From: CAYMKE01 sp964345135
GTDB lineage: Bacteria > Bacteroidota > Bacteroidia > Bacteroidales > JBBRXJ01
Assembly (NCBI GenBank): GCA_964345135.1
Contig: CAYFQI010000118.1
Location: forward strand, 1 to 8,659
Direction of reading: 5' to 3'
DNA length: 8,659 bases
Shown: positions 1-6,990 of the stretch, piece after piece
How positions within the stretch are numbered: the stretch's first letter is position 1
Layout of the letters: each line of letters opens with the position of its first letter
Notes under the pieces: model-generated
Database searches by the model: none
Told to the model about the DNA's origin: nothing
What the model saw: only the letters and a program-made list of their open reading frames with translations
Made by a program: the position numbers and the translations under genes

Positions 1-74
1 AAATTTTGAGCAACAACGAAGAAGTTGGACTTTATAGACAAACACTAAATAGTTTCCAAAAACACGGATATTAG
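1..74 (+). CDS. 3' end of an unidentified upstream gene (partial)
   Basis: An open frame enters from the left edge in frame 3 and runs 23 codons to a TAG at 72-74. The visible C-terminus ends in NSFQKHGY. The other two forward frames stop early, at 7-9 and 35-37, so this is the only frame that can be the end of a plus-strand gene. The stop codon lies inside a strong terminator hairpin, which supports this being a real gene end. Too little protein is visible to name a family, and I do not recognise it. The gene body lies outside the window. Confidence 0.55.
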   Translation, partial: ILSNNEEVGLYRQTLNSFQKHGY

Positions 75-91
75 TAAATATTCGTGTTTTT
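58..91 (+). terminator. Rho-independent terminator of the upstream gene
   Basis: A 15-bp inverted repeat (58-72 against 77-91) has a 4-base loop (AGTA, 73-76) and a single G-T wobble. The left arm begins with an A run and the right arm ends with five Ts, so it has the A-tract/stem/T-tract form of an intrinsic terminator and could work in either direction. The left arm includes the first base of the upstream TAG stop, so the gene and its terminator overlap. It separates the upstream gene from the glycosidase gene at 142. Confidence 0.8.
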
Positions 92-141
92 GTTCAAATT
101 ATATCAATTTTTCCCGGTTTTGATTTTAAACAATATATTCA

Positions 142-2142
142 ATGAAAAAAATAATATTGGTTTTTTTTTACGGAACAACAGGATTCTTCATATTATTTCT
201 TTTACAATGTACTCATCAATACCAAAAACCTGTACATATTTTTTCACCAGACGGCGACATCAGGGTTACATTCCAGCTAAATAAAGAGAATCAACCCATT
301 TATGAGGTTAGATATAAACAAAATAAGGTAATTTTCCCTTCAACCCTCGATTTAATCTTAAAAGACGGGAGTATATCCAAAGAACTAAGTCTTTATAAAA
401 TCACTCAAAGCAAATACGATTCCTCGTATTTATTCAAATTTGAACAATCATATCCCATTAATTATCAATCCAATGAAAAAATATTTCACCTGAAAGAAAC
501 AGTGAACCCCTTCCGTGAAATACACATTATTTTCCGGGTTTTTAATGATGGTGTTGCATTCCGGTATTATATCCCAAACCAGGGCAATATAAAAAAATAT
601 CATATCGTTGAAGAAAACACAGAATTTAACTTCCCGGCAAACACGACATGCTGGTACTTATCTTCCAACAAGTTTCATCAATACAACGATGTTTATCAAC
701 AACAAAAAATTAATACCATCCCCAAAAAACAGATTATTACTCTTCCTTTTACATTCATGACTAATGATAACATAACCGGATCGATTTGTGAAGCTGCTCT
801 AACCAATTATTCCGGTATGTATTTGCAACGCAATTCCAAAGCGAACGCTTCACTCGAAAGCTTACTTGTTCCTCATCCCGAAAAAAAAGAAATAGCAGTT
901 GAATTGAATAAAAACGTGCTTACCCCCTGGCGTGTTATTATGTTGGCACCAAAAGCGCATAAACTCATCGAATCAAAACTTTTATTGCATTTAAACCAGG
1001 CAAACAAATTGAAAGAGACATCATGGATAAAACCCGGCAAATGTGCATGGGATTGGTGGAGCGGGTATACTGTAAAACGTGCGTGGTTTAATAACGGAAT
1101 CAACACGGGAACAATAAAGCATTATATAGATTTTGCCTCTGATTTTGGCCTTGAATACATGTTGATCGGCGCTGGTTGGTACGGAGATCCGGAAAATACC
1201 AATGCAGATATTACAACCAGTATACCGGAAATAGATATGCCAGCAGTCATCGAATATGCAAATGAAAAAAATGTAGGACTGCATTTATGGGTTCATTGGA
1301 AAAATTTACAAACCCAAATGGATAAGGCACTTCCATTATATAAGAAATGGGGCATCAAAGGAATTCAAATAGATAAAATGGATACTGACCATCAAAAAAT
1401 GATTGATTTTTATCATGCGATAGCTCAAAAATCCGCTCAGCACCACCTACTATTAAATTTACACGGTGCCTGTAAGCCGACAGGAATAAGAAAGACATAT
1501 CCCCATATACTTACACGTGAAGCTGTTATGGGGCTTAAATATTCAAAATGGTCACGTAAAATAACTCCCGAACATAATCTAACGATTCCTTTCACCCGCA
1601 TGCTTGCCGGACCTACAGATTACTCCCCCGGGGGATTCGATAACGTGCTTCCAGAAAATTTCAAGGCACAGTCAGAAGATCCCATGGTAATGGGAACACG
1701 TTGTCATCATTTAGCAATGTATATAATTTTTAATAGTCCCCTACAAATGGTCGCAGACCATCCTTCGGCGTATTTCAATGAAAGAGGTTCAGAATTTATA
1801 AAAGTGGTCCCGGTAAACTGGGACAATACCCTTGCCATTGATGGAAAAATTGGTGATTATATTATCATGGCACGTGAACACGATAAACATTGGTACATAG
1901 GTGCTATGACAGACACGACGGCAAGATTATTTAATGTTCCCCTGACTTTTTTAGATAAAAATAACACGTTCTCGGCAACGATTTTTAAAGACAATCAATG
2001 GTCAGAAAAACATCCAAAAGCATTGGATATACAAACCATGGAGGTTAATTCCAACGACACCTTACAGATAAACATGGCTCCTGGCGGAGGATATGCAGCA
2101 TATCTTTCTCCGGTTGAGAAAAATAATAAAGAAGAAAAGTGA
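142..2142 (+). CDS. Glycoside hydrolase family 97 lipoprotein (retaining-type, alpha-galactosidase-like)
   Basis: This 666-residue protein hydrolyses a terminal glycosidic bond in the periplasm or at a membrane surface. The N-terminus is a lipoprotein signal: KK, a hydrophobic stretch, then L-L-Q-C with the lipidated Cys at residue 23. No acidic residues follow the Cys, so surface display is not suggested. The order matches family GH97: an N-terminal beta-sandwich (about 32-285, including FSPDGDI and FRVFNDGVAFRYYIP), a (beta/alpha)8 barrel (about 295-560, including AWDWWSGY, GWYGDP and AGPTDYSPGGF) and a C-terminal beta domain (about 565-660, ending GGGYAAYLSP). GH97 has inverting and retaining branches. 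Here GIQIDKMD places Asp411 where retaining members carry the nucleophile, and Glu460 in LTREAVMG is the candidate acid/base. Characterised retaining members act on alpha-galactosides or beta-L-arabinopyranosides, so the substrate is open. The start is the first Met giving a proper signal peptide. No SusC/SusD genes are in view. Confidence 0.93.
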   Translation: MKKIILVFFYGTTGFFILFLLQCTHQYQKPVHIFSPDGDIRVTFQLNKENQPIYEVRYKQNKVIFPSTLDLILKDGSISKELSLYKITQSKYDSSYLFKFEQSYPINYQSNEKIFHLKETVNPFREIHIIFRVFNDGVAFRYYIPNQGNIKKYHIVEENTEFNFPANTTCWYLSSNKFHQYNDVYQQQKINTIPKKQIITLPFTFMTNDNITGSICEAALTNYSGMYLQRNSKANASLESLLVPHPEKKEIAVELNKNVLTPWRVIMLAPKAHKLIESKLLLHLNQANKLKETSWIKPGKCAWDWWSGYTVKRAWFNNGINTGTIKHYIDFASDFGLEYMLIGAGWYGDPENTNADITTSIPEIDMPAVIEYANEKNVGLHLWVHWKNLQTQMDKALPLYKKWGIKGIQIDKMDTDHQKMIDFYHAIAQKSAQHHLLLNLHGACKPTGIRKTYPHILTREAVMGLKYSKWSRKITPEHNLTIPFTRMLAGPTDYSPGGFDNVLPENFKAQSEDPMVMGTRCHHLAMYIIFNSPLQMVADHPSAYFNERGSEFIKVVPVNWDNTLAIDGKIGDYIIMAREHDKHWYIGAMTDTTARLFNVPLTFLDKNNTFSATIFKDNQWSEKHPKALDIQTMEVNSNDTLQINMAPGGGYAAYLSPVEKNNKEEK

Positions 2143-2186
2143 CCTGGTATATTTATTGAATAAGACTCTTATAAAATATTTAATGT

Positions 2187-3083
2187 ATGCAATTATCTCG
2201 TGAAATAAAAAATTCATTTAAAGAAGGCGACATCCTGGCCAAATTGATCTATATCAATCTAGGGGTATTCATATTGGTCAACCTGGCCTATGTAGTTCTT
2301 TTTTTAATGGACTCACAAAAGATTGCTGAATCTTTTGTTCACGGCTGGATTGCTGTTCCGTCCGATATTTCGAAATTAATAGTTAAACCCTGGACGCTTA
2401 TCACCTATATGTTTTTACATGAAGGTTTTTTGCATATCTTGTTCAATTTAATTTGGATATGGGTATTCGGAAAAATATTTCTGGAATACTGGGATGAAAA
2501 AAAACTATTGGGGGTTTATCTACTTGGAGGTATAGTAGGCGCCTTTTTTTATATTGCTGCATTCAATATCTTCCCGGTATTCGAAAAAGCCGTTGCCGGA
2601 TCATTTGCTTTAGGCGCTTCTGCTTCAGCCATGTCTATTGCCGTGGCAATCGCTGTATTCAAACCGTCTTATAGATTGTACCTGGTGTTTTTAGGCCCAG
2701 TAAAACTTAAATATATTGCACTCTTTTTTGTTGGATTGGATGTTTTAACATTGGCACGGGGAAACTCGGGCGGACACATTGCTCACTTAGGAGGAGCATT
2801 CTTTGGGTATATTTTTGCTAATCAATACATAAAAAAAAGAAAAGACCTTACAAGTCCAATTATTTTTTTACTAAACAGCATTGCTTCCCTTTTCCAGCGA
2901 AAAGAAAAAATGCATGTGCATTATAAGAAAAGCACAAAAAAAATGACCGATATGGAATACAATAAATCCAAAGCAAAAGAACAAAAAAATATTGATAAAA
3001 TACTTGATAAGATAGCAAAACATGGATACGACAGCCTGACAAAACAGGAAAAAGAACAATTATTTAGAATGCGTAATTCATAA
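2187..3083 (+). CDS. Rhomboid-family intramembrane serine protease with Bacteroidota C-terminal extension
   Basis: This 298-residue polytopic inner-membrane protein cleaves transmembrane substrates within the lipid bilayer. Key rhomboid features are present in order: a first membrane helix (about 20-41), the H-x-x-x-N motif HILFN (His83, Asn87) in TM2, the nucleophile motif GAS with Ser145, and the catalytic His200 in GHIAHLGG. The usual Gly after the catalytic Ser is Ala (GASAS), a variant I recall as common in this phylum's rhomboids. After the membrane core come a basic cytoplasmic stretch and a C-terminal segment (about 255-297, IDKILDKIAKHGYDSLT then KQEKEQLFR) matching the small domain often attached to Bacteroidota rhomboids (DUF6576-like). 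The gene starts 44 bp after the GH97 gene with no terminator between, so it may be read through from it. Physiological substrates are unknown. No Shine-Dalgarno is visible, and the overlapping ATG at 2183 is in another frame. Confidence 0.93.
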   Translation: MQLSREIKNSFKEGDILAKLIYINLGVFILVNLAYVVLFLMDSQKIAESFVHGWIAVPSDISKLIVKPWTLITYMFLHEGFLHILFNLIWIWVFGKIFLEYWDEKKLLGVYLLGGIVGAFFYIAAFNIFPVFEKAVAGSFALGASASAMSIAVAIAVFKPSYRLYLVFLGPVKLKYIALFFVGLDVLTLARGNSGGHIAHLGGAFFGYIFANQYIKKRKDLTSPIIFLLNSIASLFQRKEKMHVHYKKSTKKMTDMEYNKSKAKEQKNIDKILDKIAKHGYDSLTKQEKEQLFRMRNS

Positions 3084-3364
3084 TTTCAGCAAAATAATAT
3101 CCGTTTATAACATTCGGGACAACAAGCTTGCGAAGCTACAAAACGTACAGTATACTGGTGCAAATCATGTTTTTTGGGCATGTAGCACCGAAATGAACGG
3201 ACATGAAGGAATAACCATTAAATTAGTAAAAAGATATTATCTTATCATGAACCACAATCCATTTCGAATTATCTAACATTTAATTGGATGAATCATAATA
3301 GATACCATAAATCAGGAAACAAGACAGATTCTAAATTCTATACTTCAAACTTCTAAAAAAACGG
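3084..3364. other. 281-bp intergenic region with small inverted repeats, no gene seen
   Basis: Both strands were read for a gene. The longest open stretches are about 20-30 codons with no start and no recognisable protein, and no tRNA-like fold is apparent. It contains a perfect 5-bp hairpin, AGCTT-gcg-AAGCT (3125-3137), and an interrupted hairpin with arms GGTGC/GCACC and an inner CATG/CATG pair (3157-3189) around a TTTTTTGGG loop. The right part (3200-3360) is simple AT-rich sequence leading to the next start codon. It should hold the end of the rhomboid transcript and the promoter of the next gene, but I found no convincing TTTG/TAnnTTTG pair. Confidence 0.5.
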
Positions 3365-3841
3365 ATGAACCCAATCGATAACCGAATCAAAAAATTCATC
3401 AATAAACATCATGTTTTGACTTTATCTACACGATCTGATGATGGTCCCTGGTGTTGCTCTTGTTTTTATGCTTACTCTCAAGACGAAAACTGCTTTTTTA
3501 TACTCTCGGAAAAAAATACCCGGCACATACAACATATAACTAAAAATAACAAAATAGCAGGCACGATAGCTCTCGAGACGATGATTATAGGAAAAATCAG
3601 GGGAATTCAATTTTCAGGTATAATCAATGAACTTACTGGTTTAGAATACAAAAATGCCAAAAAAAAATACCTTAAAACATTTCCTTATGCGTTTATTAAT
3701 AAATCACCGTTATGGAAAATAAATATAGAACATATAAAAATGACAGACAATCGTTTAGGATTTGGGAAAAAAATAATTTGGAATTGTCTGGATGAACCGG
3801 GTCACGATAAATTATTTGACACATGCGATGATGATTATTAA
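3365..3841 (+). CDS. UPF0306/YhbP-like protein, pyridoxamine 5'-phosphate oxidase (split-barrel flavin) fold
   Basis: This 158-residue cytoplasmic protein resembles E. coli YhbP along its whole length (about 147 residues in that species). Shared blocks include an N-terminal helix and strand (KKFINKHHVLTLSTR), WCCSCFYAY, LSEKNTRHIQH, IRGIQFSG and the C-terminal signature KMTDNRLGFGKKIIW. The family adopts the split beta-barrel of FMN-binding pyridoxamine phosphate oxidase relatives, but no enzymatic reaction has been established for YhbP, so binding of FMN or another flavin is inferred from fold only. The protein extends about 18 residues beyond the last conserved Trp, ending in an acidic Asp-rich tail. 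The start is the only ATG giving the expected N-terminus. It stands alone between two intergenic regions of about 300 bp and is probably monocistronic. Confidence 0.88.
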   Translation: MNPIDNRIKKFINKHHVLTLSTRSDDGPWCCSCFYAYSQDENCFFILSEKNTRHIQHITKNNKIAGTIALETMIIGKIRGIQFSGIINELTGLEYKNAKKKYLKTFPYAFINKSPLWKINIEHIKMTDNRLGFGKKIIWNCLDEPGHDKLFDTCDDDY

Positions 3842-3847
3842 AGAAGC

Positions 3848-3864
3848 CCGGTGTTTGACACCGG
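3848..3864 (+). terminator. Hairpin, probable 3' end of the YhbP-like transcript
   Basis: A perfect 7-bp stem, CCGGTGT against ACACCGG, has a TTG loop and begins 6 bases after the stop codon at 3839-3841. A second small stem, ACAC-tatc-GTGT (3866-3877), follows. There is no T-run directly after either stem; the nearest T-rich stretch starts about 35 bases on. It is therefore not a textbook intrinsic terminator and might instead be a 3'-end stabilising structure. The position right behind the gene and the GC content against an AT background support a role in ending or protecting the transcript. Confidence 0.5.
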
Positions 3865-3999
3865 AACACTATCGTGTCCTGGATAATTTCCACGAAAAAT
3901 TTTATTTATTTTTTATTACATAACTATTTGATAATATATTTATTTCATGTTTTTTCCACGAATAAAACCAAAAACAATATGAAAAAAATATACAAAACA

Positions 4000-4032
4000 T
4001 TTGTTTTTTTAAGGATAGATTATATTAATTTG
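4000..4032 (+). promoter_or_regulatory. Predicted promoter for the trkA-trkH-tatD run
   Basis: A TTTG at 4000-4003 is followed by 21 bases and then TTAATTTG (4025-4032), which matches the Bacteroidota -7 element TAnnTTTG at all but one defined position. The spacing fits the published -33/-7 arrangement. Transcription would start a few bases after 4032, giving a leader of about 115 bases. A second, overlapping candidate uses the TTTG at 4029-4032 as its -33 box and TGCATTTG (4053-4060) as its -7, with a 20-base spacer. This is a prediction from sequence pattern only. Confidence 0.45.
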
Positions 4033-4153
4033 CTGTAAATTATAATAATTATTGCATTTGTTTCGTCTTTTAAAACTAAAATAAGATTGTCCATTTTTCG
4101 AGGTTATACATCACTAAATGATCGCAAAATAAAGTGAAACATAAAAACACATA

Positions 4154-5503
4154 ATGAATATCATAATTGCAGGAGCAGGAGAAATTGGCATCCATTTAGG
4201 CAAGATGCTTAGCAATGAGCAACATGATATTGTTGTAATTGACACCGATGAAGAGAAGCTTAAAATATTAAGTGCCAGCATGGATGTATTAACTATTTTT
4301 GGTTCGGCTACATCTATTAAAACACTTATTGATGCAGGAATACAAAAAGCTGACTTACTTATTTCCGTTGCTGCGTCAGAAGAAACCAATATTACTTCTG
4401 CTATTTTGGGTAAAAAACTTGGTGCACAACGATCCATTGCACGAATTGATAACCAGGAATATATTGATTCGAAGTACAAGTCATACTTTCAGGACCTGGG
4501 CATTGATTATATGATATTCCCGGAAAGCATAGCAGCTAAAGAAGTCATAGGCTTATTACATCAAATCGGGACATCTGATTCTGTAGAATTTTCTGGAGGA
4601 AAATTAAACCTGTATGTACTGAAAATTGAAGACGAAAGCTCCCAAATTGTTAATAAAACACTTAACGAAGCAGTACAGGAAAACGACAATTCTTTATTTA
4701 GAGTCGTTGCCATTAAACGAAATGGTGATACAATCATACCTAAAGGGGAAGAAAAAATACATGTGAATGACATTATCTATGTAATTGCAAATAAACCAGG
4801 CATTACAGAATTAATGAGAGATACCGGAAAAGAAAAAAGCGTTGCGAACAGCATTATGATTATAGGTGGTAGCAGAATTGGAAAAAACATTATTAAAGGA
4901 CTTGGTAACCATCATAATATCAAACTTATTGAAATGGACAGATCAAAGAGCTATCGCTTATCAAACTCATTAAAAAACGCATTGGTAATCAATGGCGATG
5001 GACGAGACCTTGAATTACTAAGAGAAGAAAAACTCAGCCACATGGATGCGTTTGTAGCTGTAACAGGAAGCTCTGAAACCAACATCCTGTCATGCCTGCA
5101 TGCAAAAAGCCTTGGTGTACCAATAGCCATTGCAGAAGTAGAAAACTTTAACTATATTGACCTGGCAGAAAACCTGGGCATTGATGCCATTGTAAATAAA
5201 AAAATAAGCTCTGCAAGCCGTATTTTCAGATTTACTACCACTGCAACCGGGGAAGTAACTTCTGTAAAATGTTTAAGAGGGACACAAGCAGAAGTTATGG
5301 AATTCAATGTTAAACCAGATGCAAAAATAACCAAAGGCCATTTAAATGAAGTCAGTTTCCTTGATGATGCTATAATTGGAGGTGTTATAAGAGGAGAAAA
5401 CAGTTTTATTGCAAAAGGCGATACAAAAATACAACCTAACGACCATGTGATCATTTTTGCTTTGCCTTCAGTCTTAAAAGAAATCGGGAAATACTTTGAT
5501 TAA
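4154..5503 (+). CDS. trkA: TrkA, nucleotide-binding regulatory subunit of the Trk potassium uptake system
   Basis: This 449-residue cytoplasmic protein has two tandem RCK modules, each a Rossmann-like nucleotide-binding domain followed by a TrkA-C domain. It forms a ring under the TrkH dimer and opens or closes the pore according to bound NAD(H) or ATP/ADP. The first Rossmann fold has the GxGxxG loop as AGAGEIG (Gly7, Gly9, Gly12) and an acidic ribose-binding residue at VVID (Asp30). The second has IIGGSRIG (238-243), with Ser240 in place of the middle glycine, and Glu260 as the acidic residue. TrkA-C domains lie at about 140-220 and 365-449, the first ending in HVNDIIYVIA and the second in QPNDHVIIFA. 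The length is usual for the full double-module TrkA. trkH follows after 20 bp, so the two are almost certainly one transcript and one complex. Confidence 0.95.
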   Translation: MNIIIAGAGEIGIHLGKMLSNEQHDIVVIDTDEEKLKILSASMDVLTIFGSATSIKTLIDAGIQKADLLISVAASEETNITSAILGKKLGAQRSIARIDNQEYIDSKYKSYFQDLGIDYMIFPESIAAKEVIGLLHQIGTSDSVEFSGGKLNLYVLKIEDESSQIVNKTLNEAVQENDNSLFRVVAIKRNGDTIIPKGEEKIHVNDIIYVIANKPGITELMRDTGKEKSVANSIMIIGGSRIGKNIIKGLGNHHNIKLIEMDRSKSYRLSNSLKNALVINGDGRDLELLREEKLSHMDAFVAVTGSSETNILSCLHAKSLGVPIAIAEVENFNYIDLAENLGIDAIVNKKISSASRIFRFTTTATGEVTSVKCLRGTQAEVMEFNVKPDAKITKGHLNEVSFLDDAIIGGVIRGENSFIAKGDTKIQPNDHVIIFALPSVLKEIGKYFD

Positions 5504-5523
5504 TATATCACTTTTACAATATT

Positions 5524-6969
5524 ATGATTAATTCAAAAATTGTATTCAATCTTTTAGGCGCTCTTTTAATCGTTGAAGGATTTTTTATGCTCTCCTGTAT
5601 TTCTGTTGCCCTGATCTACAAAGAGCATTTCACATACATGCTTATTTCTGCTGTTATCACATCTCTTTGTGGTACAATTATTTATTTAAGCACCCGCCGG
5701 GCAGACGTAAATTTCGGGAAACGAGAAGGATACTTAATTGTCAGCCTCGGGTGGGTTTTGTTTTCTTTATTCGGTTCATTGCCTTTTATCATAAGCCATT
5801 CAATCCCTGATTTCTGTAATGCCTTTTTTGAAAGTATATCTGGCTTCACCACTACAGGTGCTAGCATACTTAATGATATCGAAGCACTTCCTTACCACAT
5901 ACTCTTTTGGAGAAGCATGACACAATGGCTTGGTGGTATGGGAATTATAGTCATGTCTCTTGCTATTTTACCTATATTAGGAGTGGGAGGAATGCAATTA
6001 TTTTCTGCTGAAGTTCCGGGGCCAACACCCGATAAAATTCATCCGCGGGTTAAGGAAACTGCAAAACGGCTATGGGTCATTTATATTTTATTTACCATAG
6101 CAGAGGTTATCCTCTTGCTTTTTGGCGGCATGAACTTATTTAATGCTATTTGTCATAGCTTCACCACCATGTCTTCCGGAGGGTATTCTCCAAAACAAGC
6201 CAGCGTTGGATTCTACGATTCAGCATATATTCAATACGTCATCACATTATTTATGTTTCTCGCAGGCACAAACTTCACGCTCTCGTATTTTGCACTGAAC
6301 GGAAAATTCTCAAAACTGTTTAAAAACGAAGAATTTAAATTTTATACCGGATTTATTCTCGTTGCTACCTTATTAGCAGCCATCATGTTGTTTCATACTC
6401 AGGACCTGGGACTTGAAAAATCGTTCAGAAATGCAATATTTCATGTGGTATCAATCATAACCACAACCGGTTTTATCACTTCTGATTATCTACAATGGCA
6501 CCCTTTTCTTATTGTTATACTCTTTTTATTAATGTTTATAGGGGGTTCGGCAGGTTCTACAGGAGGCAGTATTAAAGTAGCCAGGATTGTTGTCTTTATT
6601 AAAAATTGTTACATGGAATTAAAAAGGCTTGTGCACCCAAATGCAATTGTTCCAGTAAGATTGAATACAAAATCCATTTTACCCGAGATTCTCACGAATA
6701 TTATGGCATTTATTTCCGTGTATATCCTCATATTTGCTTTCGGCGTGTTTTTTATGGCTTTCCTCGGACATGATTTTGAAACTTCATTTGGTGCTGTCGC
6801 TGCAACACTCGGAAACATTGGCCCTGGAATAGGAAAAGTAGGGCCGTTTGAAAATTTTGCTCATCTTTCATTTATTACCAAATGGTTTTTATCTTTTCTA
6901 ATGCTGATCGGTAGACTCGAGTTATTCACCGTACTTATTCTTCTTACCCCGGCTTTTTGGCGAAAATAA
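5524..6969 (+). CDS. trkH: TrkH, potassium-transporting pore subunit of the Trk system
   Basis: This 481-residue inner-membrane protein belongs to the TrkH/TrkG/KtrB superfamily and conducts potassium into the cell. The family has four pseudo-repeats of helix, pore loop, helix, each supplying one filter segment. All four are visible: FTTTGAS (108-114), FTTMSSGGYS (213-222), TTTGF (313-317) and TLGNIGPGIG (428-437). The gating-loop region is also present as GGSAGSTGGSIK (340-351), and the protein ends with GRLELF (463-468) in its last helix. Two extra N-terminal helices and the length are typical of TrkH rather than the shorter KtrB. The start ATG lies 20 bp after trkA and is preceded by no Shine-Dalgarno. 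All filter glycines appear intact, so it should be functional with the neighbouring TrkA. Confidence 0.95.
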   Translation: MINSKIVFNLLGALLIVEGFFMLSCISVALIYKEHFTYMLISAVITSLCGTIIYLSTRRADVNFGKREGYLIVSLGWVLFSLFGSLPFIISHSIPDFCNAFFESISGFTTTGASILNDIEALPYHILFWRSMTQWLGGMGIIVMSLAILPILGVGGMQLFSAEVPGPTPDKIHPRVKETAKRLWVIYILFTIAEVILLLFGGMNLFNAICHSFTTMSSGGYSPKQASVGFYDSAYIQYVITLFMFLAGTNFTLSYFALNGKFSKLFKNEEFKFYTGFILVATLLAAIMLFHTQDLGLEKSFRNAIFHVVSIITTTGFITSDYLQWHPFLIVILFLLMFIGGSAGSTGGSIKVARIVVFIKNCYMELKRLVHPNAIVPVRLNTKSILPEILTNIMAFISVYILIFAFGVFFMAFLGHDFETSFGAVAATLGNIGPGIGKVGPFENFAHLSFITKWFLSFLMLIGRLELFTVLILLTPAFWRK

Positions 6970-6990
6970 AACATCAATCCTTATTGTAGT

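Larger units (their letters stand above)
3842..4153. other. 312-bp AT-rich intergenic region between the YhbP-like gene and trkA
   Basis: No gene is seen on either strand. From left to right it holds a GC-rich hairpin just after the upstream stop codon, a long A/T-rich stretch with a 10-bp direct repeat (TTTCCACGAA at 3887-3896 and 3953-3962), a Bacteroidota-type promoter candidate (4000-4032), and a roughly 115-base leader before trkA. No riboswitch-like conserved core was recognised in the leader, and no ydaO/kimA-type c-di-AMP element of the kind found before potassium genes in other phyla is evident. Confidence 0.6.

Noticed and set aside
84..284. 66-codon plus-strand frame overlapping the start of the GH97 gene
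   Set aside because: It overlaps the GH97 signal peptide and N-terminal domain in another frame, begins within the terminator hairpin and resembles no protein family. The GH97 frame accounts for the sequence.
2143..2186. Separate promoter for the rhomboid gene (TATATTTA before the start)
   Set aside because: It partly matches the -7 element but no TTTG lies at the right distance upstream. Read-through from the GH97 gene is simpler.
3084..3364. Possible small or decayed gene between the rhomboid and YhbP-like genes
   Set aside because: All frames on both strands break within a few tens of codons. The best stretch (with a CxxC-like WCKSC) has no start codon and no neighbouring similarity, so it is more likely chance.
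4033..4153. Riboswitch in the trkA leader, such as a c-di-AMP-sensing element
   Set aside because: The leader is short and AT-rich, has no strong stems, and I recognised none of the conserved bases of known potassium-linked riboswitches.
4114..4479. 121-codon minus-strand frame over the trkA start
   Set aside because: It lies antisense to the highly conserved first Rossmann domain of TrkA. The translation has no recognisable family and would place its end inside the trkA leader.
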